In this document: positions 1 to 12,200 of the stretch, one piece after another
Position numbering within the stretch: the first letter of the stretch is position 1
Layout: each line of letters opens with the position of its first letter
Origin: Dromaius novaehollandiae
Lineage: Eukaryota > Chordata > Aves > Casuariiformes > Dromaiidae
Reading direction: 5' to 3'
Assembly: GCF_036370855.1 (NCBI RefSeq)
Contig: NC_088099.1
Span: forward strand, 29,842,501 to 29,906,500
DNA: 64,000 nt
The notes under the pieces: model-generated
The model's database searches: none
Told to the model about the DNA's origin: nothing
The model's input: only the letters and a program-made list of their open reading frames with translations
Made by a program: the position numbers and the translations under genes

Positions 1-1560
1 TACCTTGGAGGAACCTAATCATTAAAATTAATTTGTTAGCAACATCCTCTCTGTTTTCTTGAACAAAGTTGGTGTTTTTAAATGTCCCATATTTTGAGCA
101 CTCTGCAGGTCACATTTAGTTCCTCAGGACTACCACCAGCTGCAGAGGGCTTCCATAAAAATGGTGCATGTGGGAGGACAGGGGTGCTAGCAAACTCAGT
201 GAGGAGGAAGCTCTTGCAAAGAGAGCTCCTGGGAGCTTTGATTACATTATGTCAAACAAGGTTACCCATTTGGCCTAGGTACATCACTGACAGTTCTAGT
301 CACAGCAGAGTATGATTTTAGTTTTTATTGATAACAAGGCTGATATGTAGAAAGGGCTGAGTCACAAAGCAGTTAGCTGGGGTTTTTTTTTTTTTTTGTG
401 AGTAAATATATCAAGATACTTAATTTTTTTCCCATTATGGAATTACCTACACAAATCAAGTAACTTCTCCTGGGATAAGCAATAGTACTGTCTGTTCTTT
501 GCTTTCAGCAGGTGATGATTGAGTGACATGAAATTTAGCAATACTGGCTTCTAGACACTTGCCTTTTTACTTTCTTAGCAACTGAAGGCCATAGCCTGGC
601 TTAAGCATTGTCCTTGGCCTAGCAGAACAATGAAGAATGTTCTCTAAGGAAATAAACTAGTGTGTAAGGTAGGTTTGGTATTGATGCAAGATTCAAGTGT
701 TTTCCTTTGCTGGTACATGTGTGGTTGTGGTCTCTAGATGAGCTAGACATTACTTTAGCTGAATAATTCTCAGCTGCAGCTGAAGAACCAGGTAACTTAG
801 ATGCAAGGAACCAAGGCAAGTCATATAATACCCGTCATCTTTTCTCTGGAGTATTTTTTTTTAAGTGGTTGCCTTAATGACTCCAAAGCAACTTCTCCTT
901 TCCCTTCAATGCATAACATCTTCAAGCTTCCTCATCAATAGCAGACTTTAGAAGTTTCAAGCAGGTGGTAGGCAACTTTGAATCCAGGCTGACGTAAGAG
1001 TCCTTTTCTCAGCATTAGTTTAGCCTTTTCAAAACAACTTGAAAGAAGGCTATACAATCAGATCATATTTACTCATTTTTGGCTCTGTTTGAAAGAACAC
1101 TTGTCAGCTAAGGTGTAAAACAATTTTTGACAGAACTGTAAAGATACTTAAAGAGAATTTTTTTTTAAAGCAAGGTTATTTCTTACTGGTATTGAAGGGG
1201 TCAAGCTGTAGAAGCAAGATATTACAAATTATGCATCACACACTCACCCCTTGTATTTGCTTACATGCAAGCACAACAGCTTGAGCTTCTCCAGATGCTA
1301 TCAGGAAACACTGCTGCATGCATTTTTTGGGAGAGGCCTGCTGCTCTCTGAAGATACTAGAGCCACCTTGGATTCTCACCATAGTTTGGTCCTACTTTTA
1401 ACTTAAACTGGGAGGACATTAAGGAGCTGCTGTGGCTGCACTGCAGCAAGCTCATACAAGGTCAGCAAATTTGTATTATGGAGGTTGAGTGACTTAGTCT
1501 AGTAATAACTTATTTGGAACATGTTTTCAAGCTAATCACAACAGAAGCAACATGACACCC
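1..1560. other. Intergenic DNA downstream of STT3B
   Basis: AT-rich sequence with no ORF resembling a known protein and no recognisable repeat. A plus-strand AATAAA at 651-656, followed by a GT-rich stretch, could be the end of a convergent transcript, but no exon supports this. Confidence 0.6.
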
Positions 1561-1582
1561 TTAACACAAAACTTGAATTAAC

Positions 1583-1588
1583 TTTATT
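1583..1588 (-). terminator. Poly(A) signal, distal candidate
   Basis: AATAAA on the minus strand (TTTATT on plus). Cleavage would fall roughly at 1560-1573. It gives a 3' UTR of the expected length for STT3B. Confidence 0.55.
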
Positions 1589-1950
1589 TTCCCCTACAGT
1601 CAACAACTGGTCTGCATTGAGCTTTAAAGCAACAAAGTAAAAAGAAATCTTCAAATGACAAGGGGCCAGAAATCCCAATTGAGTTACCTTTGTGAAAATG
1701 TTGCAGCTGCAGTATTGGTCTGTATAAACCGTTTGAGTCAAAAAATGAGTTCACAAATCAAAAAAAATATTCTACATCTTGGGAAAGAAGTCAGCAGTAG
1801 CATTCTCACAGAACATTGTAAATTTACATTTTCTTCATGAAAGGTACATACTATTCTGCATTTTACATCAAATTACTGACGTAAGTTTTGTTTCTATAAA
1901 AAAGTTACATCCTGCAGCAGGAAAACAAACTGCAAAACCCTTTCTTGCAT

Positions 1951-1956
1951 TTTATT
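1951..1956 (-). terminator. Poly(A) signal, proximal candidate
   Basis: AATAAA on the minus strand within TTTTAATAAAATGC, about 1.2 kb after the stop codon. Use of this site would give a shorter 3' UTR. Confidence 0.4.
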
Positions 1957-3154
1957 AAAAGATTTTTCAAGTCTGTATAAAGTTTTCCTATAGCCGGAAA
2001 GTGAACATGTTCAATCTCCATTTATATTTTAGTGCATTTAATCTGACAGTTTTCACCATTACAAAAAAAAAGAAAACATTATAAAAGACAGACAGAGCAA
2101 ATAGCACTATGGCAGGAATTTCTTCAATTGATTTAAGCACTCTAAATAAAAATGCAGAGAAATAGATTTCCAGGAAAACTCTTAACCCTCACAGGAGAAG
2201 GTAGGGGGGGAGGAGGTCATGTTGCAAACCCTCTACCTCTGATAGCCACAGAAAAGTGTTTTGTTTTTTTTTTTAAATACCTGTCAACTTTTTTTAAACA
2301 GGCTCTATTTACCACTGTAAACATTTAGCTAAGACAGTTTAATTTCCATTCTGAAGCACCAACCACTCTCTGGTGCTCAGTTGTATGTTACTATAGCATT
2401 CATTACTGTCTTTTCAGGAGGATACAAATTTAGCCCTTGTGTCTACAATGTGCAAGATTTGCCTTGTCTACCTTATGAAATGATAGTGTAAGGCAGCAAT
2501 ACTGCAATCACATTTTAAACAAAAGCAGCTTGTTCAACTATCAACCAGTTAATGTAATTTGTCTCGTCATCTCTTGTGAAAACTGCAGCTTTGCTTCTTT
2601 ACACTCCAAATCAAAACCAACCTGCAGCAGAAGTATGTTTAAAGAAACCATTAAAAACAATCATGAGAGCAAATCACTTACTTTAAAAGTTTAATTTCAG
2701 AGATCTCTATTTGCTCTTAATTGTTGAAAACAAGTCATTTTAAATGTCACCATTCCAGTTTACATATTGCTATTCAGCTAAACAGTATCTTCCAAAAAGG
2801 ATTGACAAGTATGCATGTGCCAAGGACCAAATTACAGGGTTCTTTGGTGCAGTCAGTCCAAATTCTCAACAGATTTGAAGGATAATATGTACCAATAAAA
2901 ATTAAAAAAAACAAAAAAACAAACTGCTGCTAGACTTGGACAGCAGCTCTGTCTTGCTTCACATTACAAATCTAAAACAGCTGTTCTCAATAAGCCAATA
3001 TTTTTAATCAGACATTGCCTGAAAGTTTTGTACAATAATCTGGACCAATGATGGTTCTGTACCCTCATGTTGCTGTGAAACATGACTTGAGCTAAAGGCA
3101 AAGACTGGTTATCTCAAGGACAACTGCTTCGTATTAGCAATCAAAACAGTGTAT

Positions 3155-3235
3155 TTAAACTGTCTTCCTGTTCGGTCTCTTGCCTTTCTTTAAAATTAGT
3201 TTATTCTTAATGTAGCCACGCTTCCTTTTGGAGGT
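3155..3235 (-). CDS. STT3B: STT3B exon 16 (stop codon)
   Basis: Encodes residues 790-815, [20 protein letters not shown] then PNRKTV, and the TAA stop at 3155-3157. The Lys/Arg-rich tail is typical of the STT3B C-terminus. The last residues before KTV differ from the human protein as I recall it, a lineage difference. The acceptor follows a T-rich stretch ending TTTAG. Confidence 0.96.
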   Translation of the reverse strand, partial: TSKRKRGYIKNKLILKKGKRPNRKTV

Positions 3236-6200
3236 CTAAAAAGAAAAACAGAATACAATGTATTAGTGATTTAGTCTTGACCCCATTTTAATAATGTGCA
3301 TTTCAATGTCTGATCTTTAGATTCATTTAAAGAGCCTAGATGGTGAATCCTGAGCTAGGTATTATCTATTATGTTTAAATTTGGGATTGTTAATTCATGC
3401 CCAATATTTGCTTTTGCGTAAGCTGTACTTTTGCAAGCGCCATACACCAGACATTTACAATTATTTTTGAAGTTTGTGCTGAGGCAGAATTCGTAAGTAA
3501 GCCAACATAAATCTCTAACATGCCTAAAGAGCAAAAGTGATGTAGAGTGTTGTTTTTGTTTGGGGGTGGGGGGGAATTCTTCCATCTTTTACCCTATTTG
3601 AATCTCAATACTGAGCAAGATAGTAATATTTTATAGTCTTTAGTCCTGTGCTGTTCAATCTGTAGACTAGTTAGCTCTTTCTACTCATGTACTCTTATCA
3701 GTGTATTTTAGATTTATCTTTTTCTAAATGGTGATGAGGGGATGCATTCATGTTGGTCTTTCCTAATATTAAAGTTAATGTTGCATAGTTACAGTTAATT
3801 CTTAGCAGGTAGTATTGTTCATTCAACTTGCCTACCAGAACAAATTAGAAAGTAAGCAACTCCCACACTTGCTGTGCTTACTAGCAGGCTCTCTCTCTTA
3901 CGCCAATTGGAGATAATTTTTTTCTTTTTGTTATGCTGGCTAATAAACATTTTTTACAAAGTCAAAGACTAATATTTAATACTCAGACATTTTATACCTC
4001 TGAATTTTGAGCAATGTCACCCTTAAAATGGAAGTGTGACAGAAGATGGACTGAACTTCCAGTAAGAAAGCGCTATTATAAAACTTGTAGCTACTACAGA
4101 GCTTCATGTATTTAAGGAATCCTAGTTTAGACATTCAACCCATGCTATTTGCTGGTTCTCTGCTTTCTTAATGGGAAGTAGAGCTTGTATGTACTGCAAG
4201 AGTGGGTGATGGATAAGAATTTGCATCAACTTTTACGCTCTCTTTAGGCAGAGAATTGACACATGCACAGCTTAAGTGTGGTGAATACCTCTATCATTAA
4301 TAAATGTAGCCTTGCTTGTTACCTAAGATCAGAAGTTACACTGTAAGTGTATGATGGCCACAGTGAAGTTTATAATTTTTTTAAAAAATAAGTCTAGTTC
4401 CACTGGCAACTCCAATTCAAAATATTTTATACTATGAACTTGATCAAATTCACATAAATTTGCATCTTTACCAATAGCAGTCCCCTCTAACATTCCTTAC
4501 TTTTACTTCTATGGAACAGTATAGATTTCATACTATTTAATACTAGTTCAATTTATTAAACATTCATTTCTGACAGGATTCTGGAATTTTTTGCAATATC
4601 TATTTGCATATACATGCTATAAAGGACAGGGCTGCTAAGATTCTCCCCAACACCTCCGATACACCTCCTTCTTAATAGGCTGAAGTAGCACACCACAACT
4701 AACATATAAAAACATTAAGATGACTTCAAACAGTAAGCAGCCAGACACTTCAGTTCCGTCAACAAGAGTTTCAAATTTAATTTATTTCATACAAAATTGC
4801 CATTTTTAAATTTCTAGGCATCACTACTTTCAAACAGTCAGAAAGCTACTACCACATTATTTTACTTAGTGAGCCATAGTTACTGAAACATGAATTGATG
4901 TTCTTCAGAGATTATACTTCCAGTTACACGAAGACTTAAGAATTGTAACAGCCAGTGACACACTCTTATTTCCAGTTAGCATTCTCCCTAAAAAAAAAAA
5001 AAATCTAGCTTTTTGTCTTCACATGCTTGTAAGTTAAGCAGACAGTAAATTAACAGTTATTACCAGCAGGCAGGTCTGATATTGGACACTAACGTGAACA
5101 GTATCCGTAACATTCTGGCTATTGGAAATACATAATTCACCACCTATGTGATTCACTATTAAAAATAAACTGCCATTTCTAGACCCCTTTGAGTTACTTC
5201 ACTAGGAACCCACCTTCTTTGACAAATACTTCTGTTTCGGTACAATGTTGGTTACTCTAGGTTTATGATCCAATGTCTCTCTGTTGTCTAGTTGTTTCAC
5301 CTTGTATATTCTAACAAGCCAGTGCTCTGATGTAAAGGCTTCCTCCAAATGTTTAAATTTAATGTCCTTGTTGCCAATCTCAGCATTGCGTGTACGATCA
5401 AATCCTGGGGGTGTCCGAAAATCCAGCTAAAAAATTAAAGTTGCTATCAGTTTGAGACAAAACCCAAAACACACATCATGGCAAACTGAGGTATGGCTCC
5501 ATATCTTGTACCACATGTCAACTGTTTCCTCTGGTCTAGGTAGAGGATGACACTTTTCTTACAACGGTCATTGCCATTAATATAGGAAACACTTTCAGTT
5601 AATTTTTACAATTGGAAAAGAGAGAAAAAAAGCCTTATTTCTACAGATGACTCAGGATACAGCACTGTCTCAATAGGAATATAATTTCCTCATTCAGAAG
5701 TGAAGCTATTCAAGTGAAAGTCTGAGGTAGAGCAGCTTGTGGTAGCTTTTTAGCATAGCTGCTCACTTGTACTCTCCACTATCTCTTATATGAAACAGCT
5801 TGCACTTTCACATTTTTCCATACAGGTCTGATAAATTTAACTGTTAAGCATAAGATGAACTAACTCCTGTGTTAAGTATAAGATCCACTGGACTCAAAGT
5901 TTTAGTCAAATAAATGAAATCTGGTGTTAACATGTCAGAATGAAGGGCCCTTTGAGGGGAAAAACAGGAAAGGAAAAAACAAATGGCAGATTTAGCTGCA
6001 TACATCTGAGCTTGATGACTCCAAAGGGGACTGACAACTCTGAGAATTATGCTGTTACTGTATAGTGTAGTGTTGTTTAATACACTGATGTGACTTGGAT
6101 AGAAATCCGTTTGACATATATTAAATAAAGACAATTAACATTTCCATTTCTGTGTTGCTATTACAAAAAACAAGCATAAACCCTCCCACAACCTAAATGT

Positions 6201-9200
6201 TAACGCCTAAGCAAGTGCACTACATAACAGAATTAAGTGGCTTGTCTGAGGCAATGTGAAGGACAGCAAAAAGCAAAGTGCAAGTCTAGGTTGGCAGCAC
6301 AAGTGCTTTTGTCTAAAGGTTGTCAGGAGATCATGTTTGTCTCTTACCTCTCATTCTGCTAATATAAACACTACTCAGTAATCGAAAGATGGAAAATGCA
6401 TCAAAATAGCGTTTGTTTGCTTACATTTTAATTGAGATTCAGTAGAATTTTAACCACTAACCTGCATCTCTCCAAATCTGTAATATGACATTTTATACAT
6501 GAGGCAGTTCAGCAAAGTTGGAGAACCTGCCTTGTCTACCCGGAATTCTCCCTGAGGAGTAAAATAATCACTTTCCTTTGAAAATGAAAAAGAAACAAGA
6601 AGTCAATATAAAGTAATCCATCTTCAAACTCATTTCTCATTTCCTTCTGCACCTCCCCCACCCTTTATAAAAAGTATCTAAACTGACTGCTACAGTTTAA
6701 AAGTAGATTCAAGCTAGCCTGAAACAAACAAACAAGTTGCCTCATTAAAGGCAAAGTAAAACCACCTGCTTGTAACCCAAAACCCAATGGAACAATCTTC
6801 CTAAATCCATTTTATTGTCCTGGTATAAGTTTTGTCACTTCACAGTAAACAGTTATTGGAAAACTAATCTCAATATGCAAGAAAAACATTAGTTTGGCAT
6901 CTACCAAAATCATTCTTTAAAAAGGTGAAAAGCACTGCATTATGAATATACCAGGTTTGTAATATTACTGTAAACTTAATGTATGCAGAGTATCTAAAGA
7001 AGAATTTCCTGCCATTTTCATCTTCTGGCACAAGATGAAACTAATCACCCATGTAAGCTACTCCTTGAAGCCTGTGCTCAATATCTAGAAGTTTTTGTTA
7101 GGCTTAAGAAAATATTACTACAGATTTCTGCAATCTCTGAAATATTTGCATAACTTAAATTCTGCATAAGTAAATATTCACACTTTAACTTGTCTCCTAC
7201 TATTACAGAGTTTGAAGAATTCCAAAATGCCAACTACTTAAACATTCTGAACATTCCTACTTTTTTTTTTTTTTAATGTATGAAGGTGCGTAGTGAGACA
7301 CACAAGAATTACAGAAGATATCCTGTACTTTTAGTATCATGCAAAAAAGTGAAAAGCTTTTGAGGTTACTGACCTTTCAAAACCATAAATATTGAAAGAA
7401 ACTGGGCTACAAGTCTCTGCACTCCTACTGTTCTAGGAAAACAACCCATAACACATTTTTCAAATAAAATTGCAGTATGTAGTACAGATTTCCCTCCACT
7501 GTGATAAGCACCACCAGAAAAGCAACAATGTAAACAAAAGTTAGGAAAAAAAAAGAAAAGTACTAAGACAAACAACAGAAATAACGTATCCAGCCAAAAA
7601 CACTCCAGTTATACTGTGCACTTACCCGAATGTCTTTGGGATGTTCCCCCTCTGCTATTCTCACCATCCACAAGAACTTGTTGATATCATCACCAGAGTA
7701 GCCAATCACACCACCAAAAATAATCAAAACATAATCCACATCCAGACTCCTCATGATCTCGTATGCTGCTGACTCATTTGATGACATTGCCTTTCCCACC
7801 TGTATCATAGCAAAAATATCTTAAGTATCTGTATAGCTGCTACAAGACAGATCCTCTGATCAATAACCTGTAAGACCAAAGTCCAAAAATACATACTTAA
7901 CCAACCAAAGCCATACTTTAATTCTAGATAAAGAAAGCCCATTGTATCTATTTAGAAACTCAAAAACCCAACCTAAACTGAAATATTTTCTTCTCTATAA
8001 GACAAACAGTGCCTGTTCAAGTGATGTTTTGAGTATAAGATGTAGCATTATGGTTTTCTTTTTGTGGCACCCACAGATTTTTCAAATCACAGCTGTATTG
8101 CCGGTAAGTTAGTGTGCCAGATAAAGTACCTAATCAAAGGTTTAGACACAGACTAAAGTGAATAAATTATTTGAAATGTTAGTAATTGCTTGTTTTTTTT
8201 TCCTGAGCTCTGTCCTTTCCTAATGAAGCAGCCACGTTCAGTACTCAGTAGCATGCAGGCATCCTCAGTGTTGAAATTCAGGGGAAGTTCATGCAGAGAA
8301 AAATGCCAGACCTGCAACATCATTTAATTAAAATGTAACTGTTTTGGTCACAAAGAAAAGCTTTCTAAAGCTGTATCCAAAACCTCTTCCATACTGCCTA
8401 TTTTCCTGAACAGAAGAAAAAATTCTGGCATCAGTTCAGTAATTTCATTTCCCATTGAGGCTCCTGCACTTAAAGGATAACAACATATCTTTGTAGTAAA
8501 AGGGTGCAACTACAACATAGATACTATTACATTCAAATTGGTATCGTTCAGTTAAGTTGAGAACTTAATTAGGAAACACTAAGCTTAAATTGCAGTCTGT
8601 AAGAAAGACTGGTAACTTCAGTTTCCTGGCCATTACCCGAATCAATGGGAAGTTACTCAATGGATTTCCATTTCTGTGCAGGAAGAGGTCATCTGGCACA
8701 TATCTTGGGGGCATGCCTCAAGCACAAGCTGAAGCACTTGCTACAAAATACATTTATTGCTTGGTCTTCCTCTTTATGGAATATTTGTTTAGAAACAGAA
8801 GCCAACAAGGCCAGCAGTCACACTGGAGAACTTTATTAAAACACCACCTTTGCTAACTGCTGTAATGCATATGGTTACTGTGCTTGTGAATTACAGCTGA
8901 CGGTTCTGTATTCTCTCGGTTAACCTGATACTCCTCTCCTGCAGGGATCTGTTGGTTTACATTACAGTAAATACTACTTCTTGTAGAAAAGGGAGAACAT
9001 AGATGGAGATTCAAACCTGACAGGTCTCTAGAACACACTAACATTGTCAGGTCAACAAACAAAATAGGAGGAAAAGTACCTTAGCAGATGGGAAAGCTTC
9101 TTGACTAATATTAGCACCAGCAGTGCAATTTCCCAAGCTTCCTTTGTGACTGGTGCTTGTCTCCTACCCTTATCAAAAGCATGTATTAATCTCATACATA

Positions 9201-12200
9201 CGACACTTTCCCCTAGAATACAGTTTTTCACGGGACTTTATATGCTCAAAGACCAGCTCCATTAGTTAGTTAATTTTGAACTCTGGACCATTTGTTGTAC
9301 TAATGCAAGACAAGAAACTATCCTACTAGATTCCTCAAGTTCCTCCCCCATTCTGCCCTTGCAGTGTAGCAGAGATTCCCTGGCAAAAAACAGCCACTGA
9401 GTGATGACTGGCTATTATTACACAGCACCTAATAAGATTTCAGCCCAACTACAGCTAGGAGCACTTATTTTTCTTTTAAAAAGTCTTTAAGTTGCCCAGG
9501 ATGGTCCCCCTGTAACCACTGGCAATGCTAACAGCCCTGCCTTGGAACATGTGCAAAAGGCTTAAACTTCCTCTTCAGAAGTGACAGAAATTGAATGTAC
9601 AGACTGCAAATTCAACAAGATGGAATAGCATCAAATCAGCAACACTTCTATTACTATTCATAAATTTTCTCAAATTTCCAAGATGACTGAAAGTTCATTT
9701 CAAATGGTCAGCTTATATAGTGCCATTCAAAATCCATTAAACAAAGGGACTGATGAAGTTAATCATATTTGAATACTGCTGGAAAAGTAGCATCAGGTAA
9801 GCTTTCATAGAGCCAATCACTGGGAAAATGGTTATACTACTAGATGCTGTCTGCCCTCTCATAAAGAAAAGAAGTAAAACCAAAGTGGTAGTAAGTTTTG
9901 GAGACTTAAGGTAAACAAAACAGAAACTCCAGAAGCAAAACTGATTCCCTCCAGGTCCCAAAGCCATCTTTTATACTGGAGTTCTAATAAACGCAAAAAA
10001 TCTATTCCTTCCACCTCTGTTTCCCACTCCACGTAATTTTTCCTAATATTATACTATTTATAAACAGATGCTTACAACTTCATACTCAACTGAAACGTAA
10101 ACATTTTGGTGTTTTTACTTCATAGGAAATTACTGTATCACCCTTACCAGAGCTATGTGGCTGTTGTTCCAAGTATTGTTATCAACTAAGGTTGTCCGGT
10201 TAGCCATTCCTGCTATCTGGTAACCATAGTCCCACCAAGACATTACTCTGGCATGTTCGTCTGTGTTTTGTCTCAGCCAGTAATAGGCTTCTCTGAAGTC
10301 ATCTAGAATATTCCGAGTACTGAAAAACAGAGTTTATTTTATTCATATTCATACAAATATTGGCAACAAATTAGCTGCGCCACACTAAATCTGGGTTCTG
10401 GAGTAAGACCTTTCAACACATTCAACTCCCTCAGAACAATTTGGTCACCAACCTGCACTCAGAAGTTTCAGCCCACTGAGAGCTGGATGGCCAGAAGCTG
10501 AACTATTTTTGAAGATGAGACTAAATCCATTCCTAATTGAATATATATTCATAAACAAGTTTTCTCAACTGACTCTTAAATACTTAAAAACATAGGATCC
10601 TTAATGACCTTGCATAGAATTATTATGTATTTATATAAAAATGTTGTTAAAACTTTTTTTTTTAAGAGTATTAAAAAATTTTCATTCAGATGACAATTGT
10701 GCCTAAATATAGCTAAAAGTGATTAAAAGAAGGCAAAACAAATCACTAATACCAAGGAACTAGAAATGTTTTTGCCTTTAACATATTATTTTCAAACTTG
10801 CAGACCTTACTTACCCATCATGGTTATAGGAAGCAAGAACGACACTAGGGCTGGAGTATGCATTGCTAGTTACCCAAGTACAGTGGACAGCAAACATCAT
10901 CAACAGCATCAGCATCAGCATAGTAACAATGCTCTTGATATTGGGACCTAGTCCTTCTTCTGTTTTTTCCTGTTCAGATACATGTTTTCTCACTTTGCCT
11001 GCCTAAACAAACACATACACATCTGTTAGGGCAACTTTTATCTGAATAATTCTCCACCTTTGACAATGGAACTCATGGCTTTTTTTTTTCCACCACACAC
11101 ATCACATAAATGTTATGGGACACTGAAAAAGCTAGACCAGTTTGTAGTGTAAATTAACTAGGTATGCACAAGAACATTTTGACAATCCAGCAACTTGTAA
11201 AAATGGATTCTTCACAGAAAGCCTCCTTCAGAAGATGGTAACTATTATATGAGGGTTGATGCATGACATTATAACATACGGTGGAAGAAAGAAGATACAG
11301 ATAGCTACTGCTAGGAAAAGGGGAAAGTCTGAGCCTAACTTATTGCCATGCTCTAATATCATTTTTTTCGGGAAGAAGACAGTATGTAAGTTTATGTATA
11401 GAAAATCTTTCCATAAAATATATTATCTTTTAATTTCACTGTGTCTCAGAGGAAACACAATAGGCCAAAAGGGGCAACATTCAGGGACACAGAACTGCTA
11501 TAACTAGTTAAGGAGAGTAAGAAACTGTGCGCCATCTCTGGAAATCTTGGTCAACGTTGTGGACTTTTAGGTTAAAGGCTTATCAGTGGTTAGCAAGAAG
11601 GAACCCCTTCCATATTAACATATATATATAAAATACATATATAAAAATAAATAAAAATTAAAAAAACGTGCCAATGTTCAAACACCTGTCAAACCAGCAC
11701 AGGCAGAAGCCAACTTTTGCTCTCTCCCCTCACCTTATCATACAGGTTGCCTGGGTTTCTTTTGTCATCTTCATCACTGCTGTCTTCTACTGGCGGATTT
11801 TCCCTTTTCATATCATCACCCAAATAGTGCTCAAAGACATTGGAGAAGGCAATTGCAGACAGCATACAGACCACTGGAGTCAAAGTGAGCATCAGACGAA
11901 CCATCACACCAGCAAAGTAAACGGCACTGATTGCATACAGAGCAACTGCAGAGAAACAAATCTGCTGATGACATTTAGAAAATAATATTCTGAACACATG
12001 CATACATGCTTGCCATAAAACTATTTTTAGAAGTGGGTTGAGCATGTCTTTATACAAAGATTTGAGTACAGATTTTTTATTTCACTGCTTTTTAATTTCC
12101 AGAGATACACTGATGCAGTGTATATCCCTTTTAAGCAAAGCTTTCCTGAAGCTCATCTTGATAACTGTTAACAATACAATAATCTGTCAGAAAAGATGTT

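Larger units (their letters stand above)
1565..3154 (-). other. STT3B: STT3B 3' UTR (probable extent)
   Basis: Follows the TAA stop directly. It is AT-rich with many ATTTA-type and A/T runs and no further exon-like coding. The extent is inferred from the most distal good AATAAA on the minus strand (1583-1588), giving about 1.6 kb, close to the length expected from human STT3B mRNA. No transcript data support the exact end. Confidence 0.65.

Noticed and set aside
1-650. OSBPL10 terminal exon
   Set aside because: Expected from human gene order but no frame resembles an oxysterol-binding protein; at most a UTR could be present and that cannot be shown.
6010-6050. TGATGA and CTGA boxes suggesting a C/D snoRNA in intron 14
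   Set aside because: On the strand opposite to STT3B, too close together, and no terminal stem.
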